This document shows positions 17,038-24,986 of a stretch of DNA of 64,000 bases, piece by piece. The translations under genes were made by a program, and so were the position numbers. The notes below the pieces were generated by a model, which saw nothing but the letters and a program-made list of their open reading frames with translations, did no database searches and had not been told where the DNA came from. The stretch comes from Pseudomonas sp. KUIN-1 (lineage in GTDB: Bacteria > Pseudomonadota > Gammaproteobacteria > Pseudomonadales > Pseudomonadaceae): NCBI RefSeq assembly GCF_009176725.1, contig NZ_AP020337.1:4905501-4969500 (forward strand). The letters are read 5' to 3'. The stretch's first letter is position 1. Every line of letters begins with the position of its first letter.

Positions 17038-18591
17038 TCAGGTAATCGGTGCCGGGTTGAAGAGCGTGATGTCGTTGTGCAGCCGGTAATGCTCGGTCCA
17101 GGTCTTCTTCTTGCCGCTGGCCACGTCCAGGTAGAAGTGGAAAAGCTCCCAGCCCAGATCCTCGATGCTCGCGCGTCCGGTCGCGATGCGCCCGGCATCT
17201 ATATCGATCAGGTCAGGCCAGCGCTGGGCCAGTTCGGTGCGGGTCGAGACCTTCACTACCGGCGCCATTGCCAGACCATACGGAGTACCGCGCCCGGTGG
17301 TGAATACATGCAGGTTCATGCCGGCAGCCAGTTGCAAGGTGCCGCAGACGAAGTCACTGGCCGGTGTCGCGCAGAAGATCAACCCCTTGCCGCTGACCCG
17401 CTCGCCAGGGCCGAGTACGCCGTTGATGGCACTGCTGCCTGACTTGACGATCGATCCCAGAGACTTCTCGACGATGTTCGACAACCCGCCCTTCTTGTTG
17501 CCCGGCGTGGTGTTGGCGCTGCGATCAGCCTCGCCTTTGGCCAGATAGCGGTCGTACCAGTCCATCTCCCGCACCAGCGCCTGCGCGACGTCCTGATCCT
17601 GTGCGCGTGAAGTCAGCAGGTAGATGGCATCGCGCACTTCGGTCACTTCGGAAAACATCACCGTTGCACCGGCGCGAAGCAGCAGGTCCGAGGCGTAACC
17701 CAATGCCGGGTTGGCGGTAATGCCGGAAAACGCATCACTGCCGCCGCATTGCATGCCCAGAATCAGCTCCGAAGCGGGAACCGTCTCGCGACGCCGCAAA
17801 TCCAGCTTTTTCAAACGCGTCTCGGCCAGCTCCATGATCTGTTCGATCATTTCGTTGAAGCCGTGGCTGGAGTCCTGCAGGCGATATAGCCAGGGTTCGC
17901 TGAGGTCCACCGAGCTGTCGCCCTCATGCATGACCTGCCCGGCCTGCAACTTCTCACAGCCCAGGCTGATCACCAGTGCCTCGCCGCCCAGATTCGGGTT
18001 GCGTGCCAGGTTACGTACCGTACGAATCGGGATGTAAGCATCAGTGGCAGTGATCGCCACGCCGCAGCCGTAGCTGTGGGTCAGCGCCACGACGTCGTCG
18101 ACGTTCGGGTACTTGGGCAACAACTCGTCACGGATGCGCTTGACCGCATGGTCGAGCACACCGGTCACGCACTGCACGGTGGTGGTGATACCGAGAATGT
18201 TGCGAGTACCCACGGTGCCGTCGGCGTTGCGATAGCCTTCGAAGGTGTAACCCTCGAGCGGGGCCTGCTTTTCCGGCACGGCATCAGACATCGGCAGGCT
18301 GTCGAGCGCAGGCGCGGAAGGCATGCGCAACTGGTCTTCCCTGACCCAACTGCCACGCGGTATCGGTTGCAGTGCATAGCCGATGGTGTGGCCGTAACGA
18401 ATCACGGCCTCGCCCACGGCCAGGTCAACGGTACTGACCTTATGGCTCTGCGGTACGTTATCGACAGTGACCAGGCCGTTGTCGAATTCGGTTCCGGCCG
18501 GCACACCCTGGTCGTTGACCACGACCACGACGTTATCCAGCGGATGCAGCCGGATATAGCGTGGCGAATCGGCATGTTGAATCAGGTTCAT
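17038..18591 (-). CDS. garD: galactarate dehydratase
   Basis: Dehydrates D-galactarate to 5-dehydro-4-deoxy-D-glucarate in the cytoplasm. The 517 residues match the usual length. An N-terminal SAF-like domain (about 10-90) is followed by the UxaA/GarD catalytic region, with GYRNADGTVGTRN, THSYGCGVA, LGCEKLQ and MQCGGSDAFSG, whose cysteines are typical of these metal-dependent dehydratases. ATG 18591 is preferred over GTG 18594 because GAGG lies eight bases before it. It begins 10 bases after the stop of the MFS transporter gene, so the two are co-transcribed. The downstream enzyme KdgD is encoded just upstream. Altronate dehydratase is the alternative, but context favours galactarate. Confidence 0.92.
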   Translation of the reverse strand: MNLIQHADSPRYIRLHPLDNVVVVVNDQGVPAGTEFDNGLVTVDNVPQSHKVSTVDLAVGEAVIRYGHTIGYALQPIPRGSWVREDQLRMPSAPALDSLPMSDAVPEKQAPLEGYTFEGYRNADGTVGTRNILGITTTVQCVTGVLDHAVKRIRDELLPKYPNVDDVVALTHSYGCGVAITATDAYIPIRTVRNLARNPNLGGEALVISLGCEKLQAGQVMHEGDSSVDLSEPWLYRLQDSSHGFNEMIEQIMELAETRLKKLDLRRRETVPASELILGMQCGGSDAFSGITANPALGYASDLLLRAGATVMFSEVTEVRDAIYLLTSRAQDQDVAQALVREMDWYDRYLAKGEADRSANTTPGNKKGGLSNIVEKSLGSIVKSGSSAINGVLGPGERVSGKGLIFCATPASDFVCGTLQLAAGMNLHVFTTGRGTPYGLAMAPVVKVSTRTELAQRWPDLIDIDAGRIATGRASIEDLGWELFHFYLDVASGKKKTWTEHYRLHNDITLFNPAPIT

Positions 18592-18601
18592 CACGGTTTC
18601 C

Positions 18602-19987
18602 TCAGGATTTTGCTTCGGAAAGGTCGCTGACCGAGTCGTTCAGCAATGGCCCCTTGGCAGGCGGCTCTTTCAATTCCACACGCTTGATTTCACCCACGAT
18701 GAAAATGTAACTGATCACCGCCAGCAGCGCGTTGGCGCCCACGAACACCAGCGCCCATTTGAACGAGCCGGTGCTGCTGATGATGTAGCCAATCACGATC
18801 GGGGTGGTGATCGATGCAATGTTACCGAAGGTGTTGAACAAACCGCCGCTCAAACCGGCGATCTGCTTGGGCGACACGTCGGACATCACAGCCCAGCCCA
18901 GCGCGCCCACGCCCTTGCCGAAGAATGCCAGGGCCATGAAGCCCACGACCACCCATTCGATGTCGACGTAGTTGCAGGTCACGATCGAGGTCGACAGCAG
19001 CAGGCCGCCGATGATCGGCGCCTTGCGCGCAAAGGTCAGCGAATGGCCCTTGCGCAGCAGGTAGTCGGAAATGATCCCGCCCAACACTCCGCCGATGAAG
19101 CCGCAGATCGCTGGCAGAGACGCGATGATGCCGGCCTTGAGGATGGTCATGCCGCGCTCCTGAACCAGGTACACCGGGAACCAGGTCAGGAAGAAGTAGG
19201 TAATGCCGTTGATGCAGTACTGGCTGAGGTAGATACCCAGCATCATACGGTTGGTCAGCAACTGACGGATGTAATCCCACTTGGGGCCGCTGCTGGCTGT
19301 TTTTTGCGCGCCTTTACCCTTGTCCTGATCCAGATCGACCAGCGCGCCATTGCTGGAAATGTATTCCAGTTCGGCCTCGTTGATCATGGGGTGGTTGCGC
19401 GGGCCGTAGATGACCTTCATCCAGATCATGGAGAACACGATACCGAACGCGCCCATCACGACGAACACGTGCTGCCAGCCGTAGGTGTAGACGATCCAGC
19501 CCATCAGCGGAGCGAACAGCACGGTGGCGAAGTATTGCGCCGAGTTGAAAATCGCCGAGGCGGTACCGCGTTCGGCGGTCGGAAACCAGGCGGCGACAAT
19601 GCGCGCGTTACCCGGAAAGGACGGTGCTTCGGCCAGACCGACCATAAAGCGCAGCATGAACAGCGCAACGATGGCCGTGGAGACACCGAACTCGCCCACA
19701 TAGCCTTGCAGCAGAGTGAACAGTGACCAGGTGAAAATGCTCATGGCGTAGACTTTCTTCGACCCGAATCGGTCGAGCAGCCAGCCACCGGGAATCTGAC
19801 CGGCCACGTAGGCCCAGCCGAATGCGGAGAAGATATAGCCCAGCGTGACGGCACTGATGCCCAGGTCTTTCTGAATGCTGGAACCAGCGATAGCGATGGT
19901 GGCGCGGTCGGCGTAGTTGATCGTGGTGACCAGAAACAGCATCAACAGGATCAAATAGCGGACATGCGTCGGCTTGGACTTTTGCAT
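18602..19987 (-). CDS. MFS transporter for glucarate/galactarate (GudP/GarP type)
   Basis: Proton-coupled importer of hexarates, 461 residues with 12 predicted membrane segments (ACS family of the MFS). Typical motifs are YADRATIAIAGSSIQKDLG in the first helix, GWAYVAGQIPGGWLLDRFGSK in the helix 2-3 loop and RFMVGLAEAPSFPGNAR. GGGAGC lies six bases before the ATG. It is the first gene of a two-gene unit with garD, and a terminator upstream separates it from kdgD, so it probably has its own promoter in 19988-20110. Confidence 0.9.
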   Translation of the reverse strand: MQKSKPTHVRYLILLMLFLVTTINYADRATIAIAGSSIQKDLGISAVTLGYIFSAFGWAYVAGQIPGGWLLDRFGSKKVYAMSIFTWSLFTLLQGYVGEFGVSTAIVALFMLRFMVGLAEAPSFPGNARIVAAWFPTAERGTASAIFNSAQYFATVLFAPLMGWIVYTYGWQHVFVVMGAFGIVFSMIWMKVIYGPRNHPMINEAELEYISSNGALVDLDQDKGKGAQKTASSGPKWDYIRQLLTNRMMLGIYLSQYCINGITYFFLTWFPVYLVQERGMTILKAGIIASLPAICGFIGGVLGGIISDYLLRKGHSLTFARKAPIIGGLLLSTSIVTCNYVDIEWVVVGFMALAFFGKGVGALGWAVMSDVSPKQIAGLSGGLFNTFGNIASITTPIVIGYIISSTGSFKWALVFVGANALLAVISYIFIVGEIKRVELKEPPAKGPLLNDSVSDLSEAKS

Positions 19988-20110
19988 GGTAGAGCTCCCA
20001 CTGATTATTTTTTTACGCGGGTAAAGCTGTTTTTGGGTGTAGCGTTACAGGCCCCTTGGCAGCGTCACGGCGACGACATCTGCCACCTGTAAGGGTCATG
20101 CCGTGCAACG

Positions 20111-20134
20111 AAAAAACCGCTGATCGCTCAGCGG
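20111..20134 (-). terminator. rho-independent terminator of kdgD
   Basis: On the minus strand CCGCTGA, a GCGA loop and TCAGCGG are followed by TTTTTT, about 18 bases past the kdgD stop. Confidence 0.9.
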
Positions 20135-20151
20135 CTTTGACGTGGCAGGTG

Positions 20152-21063
20152 TTACTGCTTGCCCTGCTTGTCCATCAGTGCAGCGAGCATGTCGCACTCG
20201 TCTGACGTCAGATCGGTCAACGGTGCGCGCACCGGACCTGCGTCATAACCGGCGATCTTCGCGCCGGCCTTGACGATGCTCACGGCATAACCGGCCTTGC
20301 GGTTGCGGATTTCCAGGTAAGGCAGGAAGAAATCGTCGATGTACTTGCCGACCGCCTGATGATCGTCGCGGGCGATGGCGTGGTAGAAGTCCATCGCCAG
20401 TTTCGGTACGAAGTTGAACACTGCGGACGAGTAGACCGGCACGCCCAGCGCCTTGTAGGCAGCGGCATAGACTTCAGCGGTCGGCAGGCCGCCCAGGTAC
20501 GAGAAACGGTCACCGAGACGGCGGCGGATCGAAACCATCAGCTCGATATCACCCAGGCCATCCTTGTAACCGATCAGGTTAGGGCAACGCTCGGCCAGTT
20601 GTTCCAGCAGGGTTGGCGTCAGGCGGCAGACGTTACGGTTGTAGACCACCACACCGATCTTCACCGATTTGCACACGGCTTCGACGTGAGCGGCAACACC
20701 GTCCTGGCTGGCTTCGGTCAGGTAGTGCGGCAGCAGCAGCAAGCCCTTGGCGCCCAGACGCTCGGCTTCCTGAGCGTACTCGATGGCCTGACGGGTCGCA
20801 CCGCCTACACCGGCGAGGATTGGCACGCTGGTGGCGCAAGTGTCGACGGCAGTCTTGATGATTTCGGAATATTCGCTGGCAGCCAGGGAGAAAAACTCAC
20901 CCGTGCCGCCGGCGGCGAACAGAGCGCTTGCGCCATACGGAGCCAGCCACTCGAGGCGTTTGATGTAGCCAGCGCGATGAAAATCGCCCTGGGCATTGAA
21001 ATCGGTAACCGGGAAAGACAGCAGACCGGAAGAGAGGATGGACTTCAGTTCTTGTGGATTCAT
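20152..21063 (-). CDS. kdgD: 5-dehydro-4-deoxyglucarate dehydratase
   Basis: Converts 5-dehydro-4-deoxyglucarate, the GarD product, to 2-oxoglutarate semialdehyde with loss of water and CO2. The 303 residues form a DapA/NAL-type TIM barrel: AAGGTGEFFSL near residue 50, the conserved tyrosine in VVVYNRN, and the Schiff-base lysine in IGYKDGLGD. AGGGTG is the probable ribosome site. It lies between garD-MFS and the GntR regulator, all on the same strand. The next enzyme, 2-oxoglutarate semialdehyde dehydrogenase, is not in this window. Confidence 0.92.
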   Translation of the reverse strand: MNPQELKSILSSGLLSFPVTDFNAQGDFHRAGYIKRLEWLAPYGASALFAAGGTGEFFSLAASEYSEIIKTAVDTCATSVPILAGVGGATRQAIEYAQEAERLGAKGLLLLPHYLTEASQDGVAAHVEAVCKSVKIGVVVYNRNVCRLTPTLLEQLAERCPNLIGYKDGLGDIELMVSIRRRLGDRFSYLGGLPTAEVYAAAYKALGVPVYSSAVFNFVPKLAMDFYHAIARDDHQAVGKYIDDFFLPYLEIRNRKAGYAVSIVKAGAKIAGYDAGPVRAPLTDLTSDECDMLAALMDKQGKQ

Positions 21064-21126
21064 TATTCGAACACCCTGGAGGACATAATTGTTAGAGGAT
21101 CACCGGGTCAGCGCCGATGTCGTAAG

Positions 21127-21137
21127 TCATCGTACAA
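21127..21137 (-). promoter_or_regulatory. candidate GntR-type operator upstream of kdgD
   Basis: The minus strand reads TTGTACGATGA, within AGTTGTACGATGAC. It nearly repeats the TTGTATGATCA at 22552-22562 before the regulator gene and fits the FadR-subfamily pattern TnGTnnnACnA at all but one fixed position. It lies about 65 bases before the kdgD start. Confidence 0.5.
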
Positions 21138-21226
21138 CTGATAATAAAATCACTCAACAGGGATTTCGGGTTTTTTCAGAGGGAGCGCACGGGGCCCGGT
21201 TTTGACTCCTGCGATGCCACGTAGAT

Positions 21227-21283
21227 GTGTGACGCGGAGCGTCAAGACCGGCATTCCCACGCTGGAGCGTGGGGACGATAGTC
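21227..21283. repeat. dispersed double-palindrome repeat, copy between kdgD and gntR
   Basis: GTGACGCGGAGCGTCA followed by CATTCCCACGCTGGAGCGTG and GGGACGATAG, the standard two-hairpin module. Confidence 0.75.
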
Positions 21284-21598
21284 AAAATCGCAGCCACTGC
21301 CGCAAAAGTGCTTTTCTACCACGATGGCACGGACGACGCAGAGTGCGACGTTAGTGACGGCTGAGTCCTGGCACTGATCCGGGGGTAGCCTGGCAGGACG
21401 CCAGGCTAGCCGCACCGCGCCATGGATGGCGCGTTGCGGCGCCCCCCGGATCAGTGACAGGGCGAAGGAACCCGACGAAGTCGGGCCGGAAACGGAGCGA
21501 AAGGCTTTGGTTACTTTGGCCTCATCAAAGTAACTCGCCGAGGGGCGAAAAGGTGACCTGAGCCAACCCCAAATCCACCTGACAAAGAAAAGCCGCTG
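21284..21598. repeat. GC-rich mosaic intergenic repeat region
   Basis: A stretch with no gene but much symmetry. CTGATCCGGGGG at 21377 is mirrored by CCCCCCGGATCAG near 21443. TAGCCTGGC and GCCAGGCTA form a hairpin near 21387-21412. GGTTACTTTGG and CAAAGTAAC form another near 21508-21536. The GTTACTTTGG/CAAAGTAACTCGCCGA module resembles a repeat common between Pseudomonas genes (from memory). Confidence 0.55.
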
Positions 21599-21750
21599 TG
21601 TGACGCAGAGCGTCACGAACTGCATTCCCACGCGGAGCATGGGAACGATAGTCAAGCGTGAGGAACGATAGATGTCAGGGAGAACACTTATCGTGCCCAC
21701 GCTCCAGCGTGGGCATGCCGTTCTGGACGCTCTGCGTCCTCTTTTTAAAC
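21599..21750. repeat. dispersed double-palindrome repeats, inverted pair
   Basis: A plus-oriented copy (GTGACGCAGAGCGTCACGAA) with a decayed second palindrome and an additional AGCGTGAGGAACGATAG fragment is followed by an inverted copy (CCCACGCTCCAGCGTGGGCA through GGACGCTCTGCGTCC). It ends one base before the stop of the gntR gene. Confidence 0.75.
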
Positions 21751-21751
21751 C

Positions 21752-22501
21752 TCAAGCCCGCTGCGATTCGGCCTCTTCATGCGCATGGCGCAGGCGTTCG
21801 CGGCTGTTGGTCAGGTGCAGGCGCATGGCGGCGCGGGCCGCATCGGAATCCTGGCGGGCGATGGCGTCGAAGATTTCTTCGTGCTCGCGGCTCAGCCGAT
21901 TCATATAGTGCTGCTGGTCATCATGTGCCAGACGCGCGGAATTGAGCCGGGTACGCGGGATGATGCTGGTGCCCAGGTGGGTCATGATGTCAGTGAAGTA
22001 ACGATTGCCGGTCGACAAGGCAATCTGCAGATGGAACTGGAAGTCCGAGGCCACGGCATCGGTGGCGTGTGCCGCACTTTCATTGAGCGCGTCCAGCGCC
22101 GAACGCATGGCTGCCAGTTGTTCATCACTACGCCGCTGGGCTGCCAGGCCTGCCGACTCGACTTCAAGGCTGATGCGCAATTCGAGAATCGCCAGTACAT
22201 CGCGCAGGGTGACGATGGTCGCCGGGTCAATCCTGAAGCCACTGGGGCTTGGCGTATCGAGCACGAAGGTGCCGATGCCGTGACGGGTCTCGACCAGACC
22301 GGAGGCCTGCAGACGCGAAATCGCCTCACGCACGACCGTCCTGCTGACGCCCTGCTCTTCCATGATTGCGGATTCGGTGGGCAGTTTGTCGCCGCGCTTG
22401 AGCTGACCGCTGCGAATACGCTCGGACAGCTCTGTCACCAGCTCCTGCGCGAGGCTGCGGTGTTTTCTGCGGGCGCGGGGCAGAGCGCTTTGATTTTCCA
22501 T
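21752..22501 (-). CDS. FadR-subfamily GntR transcriptional regulator
   Basis: DNA-binding regulator of 249 residues. The N-terminal winged helix-turn-helix (about 15-85) contains LPTESAIMEEQGVSRTVVREAISRLQASGLV. The C-terminal FCD effector domain (about 100-235) has metal-ligand-type histidines in FQFHLQIA, SREHEEIF and RLHLTNSR. It lies upstream of kdgD, the hexarate transporter and garD on the same strand, so it probably represses them and is relieved by a sugar acid (inference). A TTGTATGATCA site 50 bases before its start, shared with kdgD, suggests autoregulation. Confidence 0.88.
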   Translation of the reverse strand: MENQSALPRARRKHRSLAQELVTELSERIRSGQLKRGDKLPTESAIMEEQGVSRTVVREAISRLQASGLVETRHGIGTFVLDTPSPSGFRIDPATIVTLRDVLAILELRISLEVESAGLAAQRRSDEQLAAMRSALDALNESAAHATDAVASDFQFHLQIALSTGNRYFTDIMTHLGTSIIPRTRLNSARLAHDDQQHYMNRLSREHEEIFDAIARQDSDAARAAMRLHLTNSRERLRHAHEEAESQRA

Positions 22502-22551
22502 CCAACATCGATCTCTGGACTGCTAAACATGGGCTAATCATAGCTCAGCGG

Positions 22552-22562
22552 TTGTATGATCA
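22552..22562 (+). promoter_or_regulatory. candidate operator upstream of the GntR gene
   Basis: TTGTATGATCA within GGTTGTATGATCACACC, an imperfect dyad. It matches the kdgD upstream site in 9 of 11 bases (TTGTAYGATSA). Confidence 0.45.
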
Positions 22563-22614
22563 CACCCTCAAAAGCGCCGTGTCCCCTATAGCATCGACCT
22601 CAAAACGTTGCGGA

Positions 22615-24333
22615 TCACGCTTGCTCGATCAATTTGCCGCTCTCGACGCGCACATGCCGGTCATGGAAGCGTTTCAGGCTGCTGCGGTGCCCGACGCTGA
22701 TCAGCGTCAGGCCGGGCAGTCCGTCGATGATGGCGCAGTGCATCGCCGTCTCGTCATCTTCGTCCATGGCCGAGGTGGCCTCATCCACATACAGCCAGTT
22801 CGGCGCGACCAGCAGGGCACGCGCGAACGCCACCCGCTGCTGCTCGCCCGGTGAGAGAAAACGCTGCCAGTGGTTGCTTTCGTCCAGGCGCGGTATCAGA
22901 TGCTCCAGACGGCACTGATTCAGTACCTCGGCAAAGCGCTGTGCCGGGTAATGCTCGACAGGCTGTGGATAACTCATCGCCTCACGCAAGGTGCCGATGG
23001 GCAGGTAAGGCCGTTGCGGCAGGAACAGCGCCGTGCCGGTGGGCAAGCGAATCTGCCCCGAACCCTCAGGCCAGAGACCGCCCAGCGCCCTCAGCAACGA
23101 GCTTTTGCCACTGCCCGAGCGACCGCTGAGCATGACCCGCTCTCCCGCACCGACCTGCAGACTGGCGTCGCTCAGCAACTGACGACCGCCGGCAATGCTC
23201 AAGCCCAGATTGCGCAGGTCCAGCGTGTCGTTGCCGTGAATTCTTTCGATGGCCGGCTGCCGACCTTCATTGTCAGTCATGGCCTGGCGGAAGCTCAGCA
23301 GACGGTCGCTGGTGGCGCGCCATGACGCCAGCGTGCCATAGGCGCTGATGAACCAGCTGAAGTTCTCCTGCACATTGCCGAATGCCGAGTTGATCTGCAT
23401 CAGATCACCCAGCTCGATCTTGCCGGCGAAATAGCGTGGCGCGGCCACAATGAAGGGAAAGATCAGCGCAATCTGCGAATAGCCCGAGGTGAAGAACGTC
23501 AGCCGCTTCTGGACCTTCATCGAGGCCCGGAAGTTATTCCAGATCATCGTGAAGCGTGCGCTCAGGCGCTGGTTTTCGTTGCGCTCGCCTTCGGACAAGG
23601 CAATGCTTTCAGCGTTCTCGCGCACACGCACCAGGGCAAAACGCAGGTCCGCCTCGAATCGCTCCTGCTGGTTGTTCAACGGGATCAGCCGCTTGCCGAT
23701 CCAGTGGGTCAGCAGGCTGCCCACCAGCGCATAGAGCAAGGCCGCCCAGAACATATAGCCGGGAATGGTCACGCCGAACAGCTCGATACTGCCCGACACG
23801 CCCCAGAGAATCACCGAAAACGACACCAGGCTGACCACCGAGCTCATCAGCCCCAGCCCCAGGCTGAGGGTGCTGGTGGTGAACTCGTTGAGGTCTTCGG
23901 ACAGGCGCTGGTCAGGGTTATCGGTGTAACCGCCCTGCTCCAGCTGGTAGTAATTCTTGTCGGCGAGCCAGCGCGCGAAGTGTTGCTCCGTCAGCCAGCG
24001 ACGCCAGCGGATGGTCAGCAACTGGGTCAGGTACAGGCGATAGACCGCAGCCAGAATGGCGATCGCGGCGATGCCGCTGAAGTACAGGATCAGGTGGGTG
24101 AACGCAGCCAGATCCTTGTTCTGCAGCGCGTTGTAGAAGTCTCGGTACCAGCTGTTGAAGAACACCGAGACCTGCACGCTGAACAGCGACAGTGCGATCA
24201 CCGAGACCAGCAGCAGCCAGGCAGTGGTCTTTTCCTCACTGCGCCAATATGGCGTTATCAGCTTCCAGACGCGGGGTAAAAATGCTCCTTGCACAGTATC
24301 GTTGACGGCAGAATATTCAGCATTGCGATTCAT
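22615..24333 (-). CDS. ABC transporter, fused membrane and ATPase domains (ABCD/YddA-like)
   Basis: Half-transporter of 572 residues. An N-terminal membrane domain of the ABC_membrane_2 type (about 20-330) includes FFNSWYRDFYNALQ and NPDQRLSEDLNEF, family signatures. The ATPase domain (about 375-570) has Walker A SGRSGSGKSS, the signature as LSPGEQQR and Walker B WLYVDEATSAMDE. These proteins resemble SbmA/BacA and peroxisomal ABCD transporters; the substrate is unknown. ATG 24333 is preferred over an upstream TTG at 24378. It ends 113 bases past the gntR start and points toward it. The two may be unrelated. Confidence 0.88.
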   Translation of the reverse strand: MNRNAEYSAVNDTVQGAFLPRVWKLITPYWRSEEKTTAWLLLVSVIALSLFSVQVSVFFNSWYRDFYNALQNKDLAAFTHLILYFSGIAAIAILAAVYRLYLTQLLTIRWRRWLTEQHFARWLADKNYYQLEQGGYTDNPDQRLSEDLNEFTTSTLSLGLGLMSSVVSLVSFSVILWGVSGSIELFGVTIPGYMFWAALLYALVGSLLTHWIGKRLIPLNNQQERFEADLRFALVRVRENAESIALSEGERNENQRLSARFTMIWNNFRASMKVQKRLTFFTSGYSQIALIFPFIVAAPRYFAGKIELGDLMQINSAFGNVQENFSWFISAYGTLASWRATSDRLLSFRQAMTDNEGRQPAIERIHGNDTLDLRNLGLSIAGGRQLLSDASLQVGAGERVMLSGRSGSGKSSLLRALGGLWPEGSGQIRLPTGTALFLPQRPYLPIGTLREAMSYPQPVEHYPAQRFAEVLNQCRLEHLIPRLDESNHWQRFLSPGEQQRVAFARALLVAPNWLYVDEATSAMDEDDETAMHCAIIDGLPGLTLISVGHRSSLKRFHDRHVRVESGKLIEQA

Positions 24334-24422
24334 GTGGTTCAGGCTCGCTCTCTTTGAACGTACGATGCCTGAGCACAATGAAGCAAAAAAACGCCTAATC
24401 GATCACTATGAAAAAACCTTCA

Positions 24423-24986
24423 TCAACGTCGCACGGGGCGTTTCTGCAACTTGCGCTGCAAGGTCCGGCGATGCATGCCCAGCGCACGCGCAGTCGCTGA
24501 AATATTGCCCTCGTGCTCGGTCAGCACGCGCTGGATATGCTCCCACTGCAAGCGGTCCACCGACATCGGATTCTCCGGGACCAGCGTGTCGAGGTTGGCG
24601 TGCTCGGACAACAGCGCTGCCAGTACGTCATCAGCGTCAGCCGGTTTGCACAGGTAGTTGCACGCGCCACGCTTGATCGCTTCGACCGCCGTGGCAATGC
24701 TCGAATAACCGGTGAGAATCACCACGCGCATCTCCGGGTCCATTTCCAGCAGCTTGGGCAGCAGCACCAGACCGGAGTCGCCGTCCATCTTCAGGTCCAG
24801 CGCGGCGTATTCGGGGATGTCCTGTTGCGCCAGGGCCAGCCCTTCTTCAGCCGAGCCGGCGGTGCTCACGCGAAAACCACGACGGCTCATGGCCCTCGCC
24901 ATCACACGGGTGAACGTCGCGTCGTCATCGACCAGCAACAGGTGCGGCAGCTCTTCGCCTTCGACCTGGATGTCATCGTCACTCAT
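24423..24986 (-). CDS. roxR: redox response regulator RoxR (ActR/PrrA/RegA family)
   Basis: Response regulator of 187 residues. The receiver domain (about 14-130) has the acidic LLVDDDATF, the phospho-acceptor aspartate in AALDLKMDGDSG, the ILTGYSS threonine and lysine CKPAD. The C-terminal Fis-type helix-turn-helix is EGNISATARALGMHRRTLQRKL, very conserved in the RegA/PrrA/ActR family. Its start overlaps the kinase stop by 4 bases, so the pair is translationally coupled. In Pseudomonas RoxRS controls respiratory genes such as the cyanide-insensitive oxidase. Confidence 0.93.
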   Translation of the reverse strand: MSDDDIQVEGEELPHLLLVDDDATFTRVMARAMSRRGFRVSTAGSAEEGLALAQQDIPEYAALDLKMDGDSGLVLLPKLLEMDPEMRVVILTGYSSIATAVEAIKRGACNYLCKPADADDVLAALLSEHANLDTLVPENPMSVDRLQWEHIQRVLTEHEGNISATARALGMHRRTLQRKLQKRPVRR

